DNA from: DTU015 sp964406505
GTDB lineage: Bacteria; Bacillota; Sulfobacillia; Fermentithermobacillales; Fermentithermobacillaceae
DNA length: 36,299 nt
Assembly: GCA_964406505.1 (NCBI GenBank)
Contig: CAYORX010000019.1
Location: 1 to 36,299 of the forward strand
Reading direction: 5' to 3'
The position numbers and the translations under genes are program-made. The notes under the pieces are model-generated. The model ran no database searches, had not been told where the DNA came from, and was given only the letters and a program-made list of their open reading frames with translations. Shown here one piece after another: positions 23,764 through 32,478 of this stretch (positions are counted from its first letter, which is position 1; every line of letters begins with the position of its first letter).

Positions 23764-24111
23764 TCAGTGTTCTATTTTGCCTAAACTGTCTAGGTAAAGC
23801 ACTAAGTCCGGTTTATGCGAATGATTTGGATCAATAAGGCCATTTTTCACGAGTAGTTTTATGATGTTTTGGCATTCTGCATTGGTTCTACATGCTTCAA
23901 CGGTAATTTGAGGCTCAACACCCGAAATTTGAAATCGGAGTTTTAAACTTCGAACAGTTGGCTCAATAAGTTGTTGGACATCACCACCGGGTATGACATG
24001 CAATTTAATTCTTAAAGCCGAGTAATCGCGCACGGTTGTAATGTTTTCCAATATTGTTAGAATACACCACAGCGAGACTAAAGATAATATCATTTTACGA
24101 GCGCAAATCAT
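23764..24111 (-). CDS. small anchored or secreted protein, unknown function
   Basis: 115 residues. An N-terminal hydrophobic stretch (about 8-25, MILSLVSLWCILTIL) suggests a signal anchor; the remainder is a small alpha/beta domain with two cysteines (ACRTNAEC). I do not recognise a family. The ATG at 24111 has GGGGGA six bases upstream, good evidence that it is translated. It sits 47 bp after metK and 35 bp before comFC, so it belongs to that transcription unit. Confidence 0.65.
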   Translation of the reverse strand: MICARKMILSLVSLWCILTILENITTVRDYSALRIKLHVIPGGDVQQLIEPTVRSLKLRFQISGVEPQITVEACRTNAECQNIIKLLVKNGLIDPNHSHKPDLVLYLDSLGKIEH

Positions 24112-24158
24112 AACCGTTCCCCCTAAGCAACATATGCATTAAGGGCAAGGAACGGTAT

Positions 24159-25346
24159 TTAAATATATTTCAAAATTTGTTGTTTTAAATCGAGTTTTTC
24201 CCACGGAAGGTCTAGGTCGTCCCTTCCAAAGTGCCCATATACTGACACTTGGGAATAAATAGGCCGTCTAAGATCGAAACGCTCAATAATGGCCCCAGGT
24301 CTAAAATCAAATACTTTCTGCACGGCATTAAAAATAGCGCTCTCGGGCACTTTAGCCGTGTTTTTAGTGTCAATGGTAATAGACACGGGTCTGGCTACGC
24401 CAATTACATAGGCAACTTGTACTTCGCACTCTTGCGCAAGGCCAGCGGCCACCACATTTTTAGCCACATAACGCGCAGCATAACAGGCTGAACGATCTAC
24501 TTTAGTGGGATCTTTACCTGAAAAACTTCCCCCGCCATGCCTGGCGAATCCACCGTAGGTATCCGCTATTATTTTGCGGCCAGAAAGTCCACTGTCTCCT
24601 TGAGGACCCCCGATAACGAACCTTCCGGTAGCATTGACTAAAATATTTGTATCTTCGTCTATGAGATCGGAATGTACATCTTTGTTAATGACATGAGTTA
24701 TTACATCCTCGCGTATTTTGGGGAGAGACACATCACGAGCATGCTGTGCCGAAATTGCCACTGTATGTATCCTTACAGGTCTTCCCTCACTATATTCGAC
24801 GGTTACTTGAGTTTTTCCGTCGGGTCTTAAATAAGGTAAAATTTTGCTCCGCCTTACTTCGGACAAACGTTTAGCAAGTTTATGTGCTAAATGAATAGAT
24901 AAAGGCATGTAAACATCAGTTTCATCACACGCATAGCCAAACATCAAACCCTGGTCTCCTGCACCTAAAGTATCGGCCATTTCACCTTTTTTAGATTCAA
25001 GTGAATGGTCAACACCTAGAGCAATATCTGGTGATTGTTCCTCAATAGCAGTTAAAACTGCGCAAGTGTCGGCATCAAAACCGTATTTTGCACGGGTATA
25101 TCCTATTCGGCGCAAAGTTTCCCTTACAATCACAGGCATGTCAACATAACACTCAGTAGATATTTCACCTGCGACCAAAACGAAACCTGTTTTTACTAAG
25201 CATTCACAAGCAACTCGCGCCATTTTGTCTTTCGATATGATTTCGTCAAGAATCGCATCAACGATTTGGTCGGCCACTTTATCTGGATGACCTTCAGTTA
25301 CAGATTCAGAAGTAAAAAGTTGTTTTCCTTCAGCTATCGTTGCCAT
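24159..25346 (-). CDS. metK: S-adenosylmethionine synthetase
   Basis: 395 residues, the usual length. Motifs are SVTEGHPDKVADQIVDAILD, the ATP-site GAGDQGLMFGYA, and the P-loop-like GGGSFSGKDPTKVDRSA. The enzyme makes S-adenosylmethionine from methionine and ATP, the cell's main methyl donor. The ATG at 25346 follows GGGGGTGG by about nine bases. The 96-bp gap upstream (25347-25442) is too short for, and shows no sign of, the S-box riboswitch that controls metK in many Firmicutes. Confidence 0.98.
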   Translation of the reverse strand: MATIAEGKQLFTSESVTEGHPDKVADQIVDAILDEIISKDKMARVACECLVKTGFVLVAGEISTECYVDMPVIVRETLRRIGYTRAKYGFDADTCAVLTAIEEQSPDIALGVDHSLESKKGEMADTLGAGDQGLMFGYACDETDVYMPLSIHLAHKLAKRLSEVRRSKILPYLRPDGKTQVTVEYSEGRPVRIHTVAISAQHARDVSLPKIREDVITHVINKDVHSDLIDEDTNILVNATGRFVIGGPQGDSGLSGRKIIADTYGGFARHGGGSFSGKDPTKVDRSACYAARYVAKNVVAAGLAQECEVQVAYVIGVARPVSITIDTKNTAKVPESAIFNAVQKVFDFRPGAIIERFDLRRPIYSQVSVYGHFGRDDLDLPWEKLDLKQQILKYI

Positions 25347-25442
25347 GGTAAGTTTCCACCCCCAGGAGGTAGCGGTATGTAGTTAAATCAAGTTTACGCT
25401 GGAATTCAGTCTAAAACATAGTAGCACTGAGCAAAATTATAG

Positions 25443-25901
25443 TCAAACTGATAAGGCGAAAACCATTTGCGCATAAGCTACTTGGTCGTCGGCTACAAAA
25501 GCTTCGCCTCTCGCTTTCCCTATCCCCATACGTAAAGATTGGATTTCAACATTTGCACGGACAACTTGCCCCGGCTCTACGATCTTTTTAAACCTAGCAG
25601 TTTCTATTCCAGCTAGATATACAACTTGCCCGCGCTTGGGCTTATCGCCCAATATAGCTAACGCCCCAGTTTGGGCCATTATTTCCAATATAATTACCCC
25701 AGGCAATATAGGCCGCTTAGGAAAATGTCCCTCAAAAAAAGGATGGTTAAGCGGCACATCGTATTCCGCTATCGCTGACAAGTTGTTTTGCATAGATATT
25801 ATTCGAGACAAAAATAGAAACGGCACTCTGTGAGGAAGAATTTCGGTAATTGGCGCAAATTCTCGGTTACCACCATCTTGCAATCGATTAGCTCTTTTCA
25901 T
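25443..25901 (-). CDS. fabZ: 3-hydroxyacyl-ACP dehydratase FabZ
   Basis: About 152 residues, a single hot-dog fold. The signature is ILPHRVPFLFL, then HPFFEGHFPKRPILPG and VIILEIMAQTGA, containing the catalytic histidine and glutamate. It dehydrates 3-hydroxyacyl-ACP in type II fatty acid synthesis in the cytoplasm. ATG 25901 is chosen for GGAG nine bases upstream. It overlaps the end of the rod-binding gene by 14 bp. A fabZ at the end of the mbl/flhO/flhP block is conserved in B. subtilis (ywpB), so this is inherited order. Confidence 0.96.
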   Translation of the reverse strand: MKRANRLQDGGNREFAPITEILPHRVPFLFLSRIISMQNNLSAIAEYDVPLNHPFFEGHFPKRPILPGVIILEIMAQTGALAILGDKPKRGQVVYLAGIETARFKKIVEPGQVVRANVEIQSLRMGIGKARGEAFVADDQVAYAQMVFALSV

Positions 25902-26190
25902 TAAAATCATCTCCAAACGAATCAGTAGAAGATGACTTCGACAGGTTATCGTAAAGCACCTTTGCTAACCCGATCCCTCCTGACTGGGCCCAGACTTTCC
26001 CCATAGATTGGGATAACAAAACATCCCACGACCCAAGATCAACGCCAGCATTTTTAGCCATGCCGCGCCAAAGAGTGGTCAGAAACACAGATTCAAAATC
26101 GACACACGCTTGGGCAATTTTAGCGTCTTGCTTTGTACATGTTTCACCCGCTATGTATTGGTAATGCAAACCATTTATTTTGTTATACAT
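25888..26190 (-). CDS. FlgJ-type rod-binding protein (no hydrolase domain)
   Basis: 100 residues. DFESVFLTTLWRGMAKNAG and the later QSGGIGLAKVLYDNL match the rod-binding domain of FlgJ. The muramidase half of proteobacterial FlgJ is absent, as is normal for single-domain Firmicutes homologues. It probably helps assemble the rod encoded by flgF and flgG directly upstream. The ATG at 26190 has GGGGAT upstream. It overlaps fabZ. Confidence 0.85.
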   Translation of the reverse strand: MYNKINGLHYQYIAGETCTKQDAKIAQACVDFESVFLTTLWRGMAKNAGVDLGSWDVLLSQSMGKVWAQSGGIGLAKVLYDNLSKSSSTDSFGDDFNEKS

Positions 26191-26218
26191 TTCAATCCCC
26201 TGCCTTAAGCATATTGAC

Positions 26219-26980
26219 TTAACGTCTTATGCTGTTAGCGATCGCCCACATCTGATCAGCTGTTTCAACAGACTTAGAATTAAGTTCAAATGCCCTTTGA
26301 GCAACGATTAAGTTTACCATTTCGCTGACGATTTCTACATTGGATTTTTCAGTATATCCAGGCAAAAGCGAGCCCGCACCTTGCTCTCCGGGGCGCACTG
26401 AAATCGCTTCCCCTGATTGTGGCGTTTCGCTATAAAGATTTGAACCTATAGCTTGCAAACCCGCCGCATTAAAAAACATAGCTAGCTCAATTCGCCCTAT
26501 TTCAACATAAGAGTCACCAATTTTTCCTGTAATCAAGCCCTCTTCATCAATTGATAAATCCATAATGTTGCGTGGGATCGTATTTCCTCCGTCTATGCTA
26601 ACCGGGTATCCTGAAGCCGTCATCAATCTTCGTTGATTATCTAGCCTAAAAGATCCATCTCGCGTATAATAAGTTTGATCACCCGGACCCGCGACTTTGA
26701 AGAACCCTTCTCCCTCGATGGCTAAGGACAAAGGATCCTCACATTTTTCCAAAGGTCCTTGACTAAAATCCCTTTGGGTGCCACCTACGCGAACACCACT
26801 GCCAACTGATATAACTTGATCACCACCGGCGTACAGGTTTTGATAGTAAAGATCTTTAAAATGAACCCTTTGGCTTTTGAATCCCGTAGTATTAACATTT
26901 GCAAGATTGTTAGAAATATTATCTATGTTGAATTGTTGCGCGGCCATTCCTGTTGCTCCCGACCACAAAGCTCTAATCAT
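26219..26980 (-). CDS. flgG: flagellar basal-body rod protein, FlgG family (FlhP-like)
   Basis: About 253 residues. The N-terminal IRALWSGATGMAAQQFNIDNISNNLANVNTTGFKSQ and the C-terminal SEMVNLIVAQRAFELNSKSVETADQMWAIAN are the two rod signatures. It forms part of the distal rod. ATG 26980 suits AAAGGA upstream; a TTG at 26986 is also in frame. B. subtilis calls the second gene of this pair flhP; FlgG and FlhP are close relatives, so the symbol is approximate. Confidence 0.92.
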   Translation of the reverse strand: MIRALWSGATGMAAQQFNIDNISNNLANVNTTGFKSQRVHFKDLYYQNLYAGGDQVISVGSGVRVGGTQRDFSQGPLEKCEDPLSLAIEGEGFFKVAGPGDQTYYTRDGSFRLDNQRRLMTASGYPVSIDGGNTIPRNIMDLSIDEEGLITGKIGDSYVEIGRIELAMFFNAAGLQAIGSNLYSETPQSGEAISVRPGEQGAGSLLPGYTEKSNVEIVSEMVNLIVAQRAFELNSKSVETADQMWAIANSIRR

Positions 26981-27018
26981 TTTCAAACAATCCTTTCCGT
27001 TACAACAATTTTATGAAG

Positions 27019-27756
27019 TTACACCCTTCCAACCCTATTTACCGCTTGCTCTAAAGTTTCATCGTGGGCACGTAAAGCCCTTTGGGCCGCTTCATATGTC
27101 CTTAAAGATGAAATCAAACTTACCATTTCAGACACGGGGTCTACGGTAGAACTTTCCAAAGTTCCGACCGATATATCTGGTGATTCTACAATATTTAAAG
27201 CGCTGCTAGGTATAATAAACAGATTGTTGCCTTCTTTCATAAGCGATGAATTATCTGAAAGCGAAAAAACAGACAACTTGTCTACTGGTTCACCGTCTTC
27301 TAATACATGCCCGCCATTAGATATGCTGTAGCATTTACCGGTTTCCACCTGGATTGGCCCACTGCCGCCAAGCACTCTGTAACCGTTAGCAGTTAGATAT
27401 CCGTCACGTTTTTCCAAGTTGCCGACACGGGTATATCGAATTCCTGCATCAGTTTCAATTCCCAAATATAAGTCTCGGGGCAGTGCGATATCTAAGGGAT
27501 TGTGAGTAGTTTCAACGGCACCGGTATCGTTCATAACTCTTACATCATGTAGAACTGTGCCCCCCGTGTATCCTCCAACTGATGTTTGCGTGAGGCGATC
27601 AAACCTGTACATTAAAGCATCATGAAAACTTTGAAAAACTACTTTGTCTTTTTTATATGCTACAGTAGCGGCATTAGCGAGATTGTTAGCTATTACTTCT
27701 TGATTGAGTACTTGAGCCCTCATTGCCGTTGCAGCTGATAAAACACCTCTTATCAA
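27019..27756 (-). CDS. flgF: flagellar basal-body rod protein, FlgF/FlgG family (FlhO-like)
   Basis: 245 residues. IRGVLSAATAMRAQVLNQEVIANNLANAATVAYKK is the N-terminal rod motif, and SEMVSLISSLRTYEAAQRALRAHDETLEQAVNRV the C-terminal one. It is a rod subunit, the first of two tandem paralogues, equivalent in position to flhO of B. subtilis. The TTG at 27756 has GGGGGT seven bases upstream. A good sigma-28 promoter lies 22 bases upstream, so the pair and the rod-binding gene should follow the flagellar programme. Confidence 0.92.
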   Translation of the reverse strand: MIRGVLSAATAMRAQVLNQEVIANNLANAATVAYKKDKVVFQSFHDALMYRFDRLTQTSVGGYTGGTVLHDVRVMNDTGAVETTHNPLDIALPRDLYLGIETDAGIRYTRVGNLEKRDGYLTANGYRVLGGSGPIQVETGKCYSISNGGHVLEDGEPVDKLSVFSLSDNSSLMKEGNNLFIIPSSALNIVESPDISVGTLESSTVDPVSEMVSLISSLRTYEAAQRALRAHDETLEQAVNRVGRV

Positions 27757-27777
27757 GTGAGTAACCCCCTTAAAACC

Positions 27778-27804
27778 TTATCGGTTAAATCACGTAACAA
27801 ATTA
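27778..27804 (-). promoter_or_regulatory. sigma-28 (SigD-type) promoter for flgF-flgG
   Basis: On the minus strand TAAT (27804..27801) is followed after exactly 15 bases by ACCGATAA (27785..27778). Against the consensus TAAA-N15-GCCGATAA this is three of four and seven of eight. It lies between mbl and flgF, where a switch from envelope to flagellar control is expected. Confidence 0.72.
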
Positions 27805-27832
27805 GGGAGTTAGGTTTAATTTTACGGTAAAA

Positions 27833-28849
27833 CTATTTAGAAAGGCTTTCAATATGTCGCTTGTAACGATCTAGATCTTCTAAAGCAGCTATAGTGCCCC
27901 TTGCAACACACGAGATAGGATCTTCTGCCACATGCACGGGAAGGCCAGTATTGTCCATTATCAACCTGGATAAACCGTTCAAAAGTGCACCGCCGCCGGT
28001 AAGAATTATACCGCGGTCAATGATATCTCCCAAAAGTTCCGGGGGTGTACGATCTAAAATTTGCTTGATGGCGTAAATGATCTGGTCCAAAGGTTCTTTC
28101 AAAGCAGATCTTATGTCGTGCGAATTAACCATTACGCCCCTAGGAAGCCCTGTGATCGCATCGCGCCCTTTAACTTCACATTTAAGATCTCGATTGACTT
28201 CTGGGTGAGCTGAGCCAATAGCTATTTTTGCAGTTTCAGCAGTTGGCTGTCCGATAAAAATGGTGTACTCCCGCCTGATGTGTCTAATGATGGCACTATC
28301 AAACGCATTACCTCCTACACGTGTAGAAGTGCCTGCTACTATTTCATTAAGCGAAAGCACTGCGATGTCAGTAGTACCACCACCGATGTCAACTACCATA
28401 TGTCCTATCGGAGCCGTTATGTTAATACCTGCTCCTAGAGCTGCCGCAAAAGGCTCTTCGATCAGATACACTCGTCTGCCACCGGCTGCAAATCCAGCTT
28501 GAAGCACTGCCCGCCGTTCCACAGAAGTAACGGCTGCAGGCACACATAAAAGAAGCGTTGGTTTGAACATAGGAGTTGAGCCTAAACTTTTGCGCAAGAA
28601 AAATCGAAGCATTTCCTCGGTAACTTCAATGTCATTGATTACCCCTTCTATAAGGGGGCTCACTGTTACGATGTTCCCCGGTGTTCTACCTACCATTTTC
28701 CGAGCGTTTTCGCCAAAAGCTAAAATTTGTCCTGTCTCTAAATGTTTAGCTATGATAGAAGGGGCTTTCAATACAACGCCTTTTCCTGAAACAAACACCA
28801 GCACAGAACAAGTTCCTAGGTCGATACCCACTTTCTTACTGCCAAACAT
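27833..28849 (-). CDS. mbl: Mbl, MreB-family cell-shape actin
   Basis: About 338 residues. The actin-fold motifs are KVGIDLGTCSVLVF (phosphate 1), VVDIGGGTTDIAVLS (phosphate 2) and GIILTGGGALLNGL (adenosine). The protein forms membrane-bound filaments that guide lateral wall synthesis. ATG 28849 has GAGGTG upstream; a longer frame to 28870 lacks an SD. The neighbours spoIIID, flgF, flgG and fabZ identify it as Mbl, as opposed to MreB or MreBH. Confidence 0.94.
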   Translation of the reverse strand: MFGSKKVGIDLGTCSVLVFVSGKGVVLKAPSIIAKHLETGQILAFGENARKMVGRTPGNIVTVSPLIEGVINDIEVTEEMLRFFLRKSLGSTPMFKPTLLLCVPAAVTSVERRAVLQAGFAAGGRRVYLIEEPFAAALGAGINITAPIGHMVVDIGGGTTDIAVLSLNEIVAGTSTRVGGNAFDSAIIRHIRREYTIFIGQPTAETAKIAIGSAHPEVNRDLKCEVKGRDAITGLPRGVMVNSHDIRSALKEPLDQIIYAIKQILDRTPPELLGDIIDRGIILTGGGALLNGLSRLIMDNTGLPVHVAEDPISCVARGTIAALEDLDRYKRHIESLSK

Positions 28850-28873
28850 TAGGGCCACCTCAAAAAGCAATAC

Positions 28874-28902
28874 TTAGCAGTAAGTTCTACGAAATATGTC
28901 AA
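28874..28902 (-). promoter_or_regulatory. possible mbl promoter with consensus -35
   Basis: On the minus strand a perfect TTGACA (28902..28897) lies in the spoIIID-mbl gap. Seventeen bases on is TGCTAA (28879..28874), a poor -10. The perfect -35 alone makes it worth recording, since mbl needs expression in growing cells when spoIIID is off. Confidence 0.3.
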
Positions 28903-28948
28903 GTTCCTTTAAAATACGGCAGGTTTAACTAAATTGCGTTAATTTTGA

Positions 28949-29200
28949 TCAATTAGCTTTTTGATACTTCCTTCTAGTAGCTTCTCCCCCCCGAATATGT
29001 CGTTCCGCTTTGTTGATATCTAATATTTCTCTCACCATTTTAGCTAATTGTGGACGAATTTTGGGCAACCGTTCCGTAACATCCTTATGAACAGTGCTTT
29101 TCGAAACACCGAATATACTTGCAGCTTCGCGAACAGTAGAACGAGTATCTGTAATATACTCACCGATTTCAATTGCACGTTTCCATATCACATCATTCAT
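28949..29200 (-). CDS. spoIIID: SpoIIID, mother-cell transcription factor
   Basis: 83 residues. The helix-turn-helix is visible in TVREAASIFGVSKSTVHKDVTERLP, and HIRGGEATRRKYQK near the end is the basic DNA-contacting tail. SpoIIID switches genes on and off in the mother cell after sigma-E becomes active, including part of the sigma-K pathway. The ATG at 29200 has AGGGGG eight bases upstream. Its presence is strong evidence that the organism sporulates or descends from spore-formers. Confidence 0.98.
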   Translation of the reverse strand: MNDVIWKRAIEIGEYITDTRSTVREAASIFGVSKSTVHKDVTERLPKIRPQLAKMVREILDINKAERHIRGGEATRRKYQKAN

Positions 29201-29233
29201 ACAAGCGTCCCCCTTAGTGGGATGTTACGGTAA

Positions 29234-29261
29234 TATATATGCGAGTACAGCAAAATCATGA
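29234..29261 (-). promoter_or_regulatory. sigma-E-like promoter before spoIIID
   Basis: On the minus strand TCATGAT (29261..29255) is separated by 13 bases from CATATATA (29241..29234). These match the sigma-E -35 and -10 forms at about five of seven positions each. spoIIID is sigma-E dependent in B. subtilis, so the position is right, but the match is moderate. Confidence 0.38.
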
Positions 29262-29280
29262 ACCGAGTGTTCTTGTTCGA

Positions 29281-30027
29281 CTAATTACCGTCGCCCAAAA
29301 ATTCGATGAAGTCTACTGCTTCATCATTTTGGAACATTTCAAAATGGAGAACGTCTTCGGTGGCCCACCCAATGGTTTCACCCTTGCCGATTTGCTGTCC
29401 GAGAACTAACCCAGGACAGGATACCCCTCCGTAACGAGTCTCATACCTATCCCCGTGTATCACTGCAATTACCGTGCCAAAATCATCATCCCGGTAAATT
29501 TTCTTTATTATGCCTACCTCTGCAGCTTGAATTTGAGTTCCTGGCCTGGTCGCAATATCTATACCGGTGTAGTAACGCCAATCACTCAATTCCTCCGAGT
29601 AATACCAACCTGGACGTTTTATAATTTGCCCTGAAGCAGGCATTATGATTCTGTTCGGAACGAAAACTTCAACGAACTCGGGTTCGCTTTCTATTAGGAC
29701 CTCAGAACCTTCCGGTTCTGAATCATCGTTAAGATCATGTTGAGTGACAAGAACTTGTTCATCCTCATAGCTAGAAGTTACCGATTCAGTACCTTCGTTA
29801 TCGAATGCTGTGTTCTGATCATCGCTGATTAAAGTATCAATCTCTCCGCTTGGTCTAGTTTTTAATCCGATAAAAATGCCTATGCCAAACAAAAATGCGC
29901 AAAAAGCAATTAGTAATATCTTTTTGCGCGTCTTACGAAAAGATTTCGATTCTAAATAGTCTTTCAAATTTAAAATAAAGATGCCCAATTTTCCCCTATA
30001 AAATCGCCCATTGTTATTAGGATCCAT
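29281..30027 (-). CDS. SpoIIQ-like membrane protein with a degenerate M23 domain
   Basis: 248 residues. A basic cytoplasmic start leads to one membrane helix (about 35-54, KILLIAFCAFLFGIGIFIGL), an acidic linker (about 60-125), and a LytM/M23-like domain (about 135-245). Two zinc ligands appear lost: HxxxD reads YTGID, and HxH reads VLHFEM, keeping only the second histidine. It is therefore probably not a peptidase. In SpoIIQ the domain binds SpoIIIAH across the intermembrane space, forming the channel that feeds the forespore. Position between spoIID and spoIIID is that of SpoIIQ. ATG 30027 has GGAGGTG six bases upstream; a frame open to 30072 lacks an SD. Confidence 0.82.
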   Translation of the reverse strand: MDPNNNGRFYRGKLGIFILNLKDYLESKSFRKTRKKILLIAFCAFLFGIGIFIGLKTRPSGEIDTLISDDQNTAFDNEGTESVTSSYEDEQVLVTQHDLNDDSEPEGSEVLIESEPEFVEVFVPNRIIMPASGQIIKRPGWYYSEELSDWRYYTGIDIATRPGTQIQAAEVGIIKKIYRDDDFGTVIAVIHGDRYETRYGGVSCPGLVLGQQIGKGETIGWATEDVLHFEMFQNDEAVDFIEFLGDGN

Positions 30028-30100
30028 AAGAACACCTCCAGCATTATTATTGCCATAATTTGGTGAAGGCATTCGCTAAAACATTGGAATTTAATACATA

Positions 30101-31087
30101 TCATTCCTCGAAGATACGAACCACATCTGTTTCAGGATAATAGTAGCTCAATATGTCGAGAAAATCGTATCCTTCTTTGGCGGCACCATTAGCACCATAT
30201 TGGCACATCCCTACTCCATGTCCGTAACCGGAAACATTAAATATAATGTCATCGCCTGACACGGACCATGTGAACTTCGTAGATTTAAGATTAAGCGCTG
30301 ATCTGAATTCAACGCCCCTTACGGTTTTACCGTTCAGATCTAACTGTTTTACACGCCCTGTAGGAGACAGAGAGGTAACGGCGATACCACCTGCAGTAAG
30401 AATTTTTGATGCAGGTACGCTTAAGCCCACACGATCTAAAGATTCAGATATTTGACTAGAAGTTAAAACCGTTTGAGAAGTTTGGTAATGAGGTGAATGG
30501 TGGCAAAAATCACACACCACGCTTTGCAGGTAATCAACAGAATTTCCCCATACATCTTGGGCATCTTCTGTTCTTCCCCCGCATGTAGAATGATAAACTG
30601 CTTCAGCAGGCAGTCCCTTATACGTCAAAATCAAGCCCTGGGTTAGATCCGCTGCCTTTTCCATTTTCGGCCAATTGATCCATGATGACACAATTCCCCA
30701 GCGTTCTTTTATCACTTGTTCTGGGGCCCACGCTTGATCTTTCGCAGCGTTCGATGTCACATCAGCTTTCCCTGGCAGAGACGGATTGCCCCCAAACACC
30801 AACATCTTTCTTATTGCATAAGTTCTCGCAAGCACGGCCTGGGCTTTAAGCGCCTCAATGTGGAACGAGGCAGGCATTTCAGATGCTACAACGTTCTTAA
30901 CGTAGTCTTCTAAGTCCATTCTTATTACTTCATTTTGATCCTCGTAAAACACATCTATATTGATAAATGGATAACTAGCGTTTACCGGATAAGATATTAA
31001 AGGATCTAAATGTGTAGAACTAACGCTTGATATTCCGGCAACCAATCCGATCACAAATAAAACAATAAGCAAGGCCTTTTTTATCAT
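30101..31087 (-). CDS. spoIID: SpoIID, lytic transglycosylase for engulfment
   Basis: 328 residues. A short N-terminal membrane anchor (about 2-20) precedes the SpoIID/LytB domain, with EMPASFHIEALKAQAVLARTYA (containing the catalytic glutamate region), YHSTCGGRTEDAQDVWG and GYGHGVGMCQYGANG. SpoIID cuts glycan strands with SpoIIM and SpoIIP so that the mother-cell membrane can engulf the forespore. The ATG at 31087 has GGAGG upstream. It lies 53 bp after murA, the conserved B. subtilis order. Confidence 0.96.
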   Translation of the reverse strand: MIKKALLIVLFVIGLVAGISSVSSTHLDPLISYPVNASYPFINIDVFYEDQNEVIRMDLEDYVKNVVASEMPASFHIEALKAQAVLARTYAIRKMLVFGGNPSLPGKADVTSNAAKDQAWAPEQVIKERWGIVSSWINWPKMEKAADLTQGLILTYKGLPAEAVYHSTCGGRTEDAQDVWGNSVDYLQSVVCDFCHHSPHYQTSQTVLTSSQISESLDRVGLSVPASKILTAGGIAVTSLSPTGRVKQLDLNGKTVRGVEFRSALNLKSTKFTWSVSGDDIIFNVSGYGHGVGMCQYGANGAAKEGYDFLDILSYYYPETDVVRIFEE

Positions 31088-31140
31088 TGTTTTTCCTCCA
31101 AAGACCTTTATTGATTACTATTTAATCGGATTGGGATTTA

Positions 31141-32427
31141 TTACACTCTTGAGGTAAAACCTGAAACTCTATCTATCGGTTCATCAAAAATTGTAATTTT
31201 CGCACCAAGGGAGCGGAGTTTCGTTTCAAAATTTGCATAACCCCTTTCTAAATGTTCCACTCCGGTAATATAACTTACTCCTTGTGCCGCAAGGGCCGCT
31301 GTAAATAAAGCAGCACCCGCCCTTAAATCTGTCGCTTGAACGGTTGCGCCAGTAAGACAAGGAACCCCTTCAATCACGGCATTGGGACCCTCAATTCGTA
31401 TATTCGCGCCCATGCGTCTCAATTCTTCGGCATGAGTAAATCGATTCTCAAATATAGTTTCAGATATAATACTTGTTCCTTGACCTAAACTACATAAAGA
31501 CATAAACGGGGCTTGGGCATCAGTTGGAAAGCCAGGGTATGGAAGCGTTTTTATATTAATGGGACATGCTTTAGCTGCGGCATTTATCTCTACGCCCATG
31601 CTACGCTCAGTTACGGCAAAGCCACATTCTCGCAATTTAGACAAAATAGCCTTTAAATGTAAGGGGATAACATTCTTAACTCTAACACTGCCTAACGTAA
31701 TAGCTGCAGCAACTAAATAAGTGGCAGCTTCGATTCTGTCGGGAATAATGGTATACGTTGTTCGCGAAAGGTTTTTAACGCCGATGATCCGTATTCTAGA
31801 TGTTCCCGCCCCATGTATATTGGCACCAGCAGAGTTTAAAAAATTGGCCAAGTCTACCACTTCAGGTTCATGTGCAGCATTATCTATCACAGTTTCGCCT
31901 TCGGCTAGGCAAGCTGCCATCATAATATTCTCTGTAGCGCCTACCGATGGAACGTCAAGGTATATTTGAGCACCTCTTAGTTTTGAAGCCGCGGCACAAA
32001 CCAAACCTTTTTCTAATGATATACGTGCACCCATCGCTTGAAATCCTTTAAGATGCAAATCAACAGGCCGTTGACCGATTGCGCATCCCCCGGGAAGCGG
32101 TACTGAAGCTTTTCCGAAACGCACTAGAAGTGGACCCATGACGAGAAAAGAAGCACGCATTCTTCGAACTAGATCATAAGGTGCTTCTGTGTTAATGGTT
32201 GCCGACAAGCTAACATATATTTTATCTTGAATTTGTATCACATTTGCACCGATCGCCTTTAACAGCGACAGCATAGTTTTTACATCGGCTAAATCAGGCA
32301 CTCCTAAAATTTGTGCTTCATCCATCAGGAGCGAACCAGCTAATATAGGCAACGCGGCATTTTTAGCCCCATCACACCGCACTTCGCCTTTAAGCGGTCG
32401 ACCGCCCCAAACAACCAAATTCTTCAT
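31141..32427 (-). CDS. murA: MurA, UDP-GlcNAc enolpyruvyl transferase
   Basis: 428 residues. K22 and N23 (DGAKNAALP) and the loop cysteine C115 (PLPGGCAIGQRPVD) fall at the classical MurA numbers. The enzyme transfers enolpyruvate from PEP to UDP-GlcNAc, the first committed step of peptidoglycan synthesis in the cytoplasm. Cysteine at position 115 predicts fosfomycin sensitivity of the enzyme. ATG 32427 has GAGGAG upstream; a TTG at 32442 is in frame. Firmicutes often have two MurA copies; proximity to spoIID marks this as the MurAA-type. Confidence 0.97.
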   Translation of the reverse strand: MKNLVVWGGRPLKGEVRCDGAKNAALPILAGSLLMDEAQILGVPDLADVKTMLSLLKAIGANVIQIQDKIYVSLSATINTEAPYDLVRRMRASFLVMGPLLVRFGKASVPLPGGCAIGQRPVDLHLKGFQAMGARISLEKGLVCAAASKLRGAQIYLDVPSVGATENIMMAACLAEGETVIDNAAHEPEVVDLANFLNSAGANIHGAGTSRIRIIGVKNLSRTTYTIIPDRIEAATYLVAAAITLGSVRVKNVIPLHLKAILSKLRECGFAVTERSMGVEINAAAKACPINIKTLPYPGFPTDAQAPFMSLCSLGQGTSIISETIFENRFTHAEELRRMGANIRIEGPNAVIEGVPCLTGATVQATDLRAGAALFTAALAAQGVSYITGVEHLERGYANFETKLRSLGAKITIFDEPIDRVSGFTSRV

Positions 32428-32478
32428 GTTCACGCTCCTCAATTTGCTTCTATATCTAGTCTCTGTTTAACGAGGAGC

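Noticed and set aside
25347..25442. SAM (S-box) riboswitch upstream of metK
   Set aside because: The gap is only 96 bases, and I see none of the conserved S-box core or a following terminator.
29281..30027. Active M23 endopeptidase
   Set aside because: Both HxxxD and HxH motifs are missing a histidine, and the genomic position is that of SpoIIQ.
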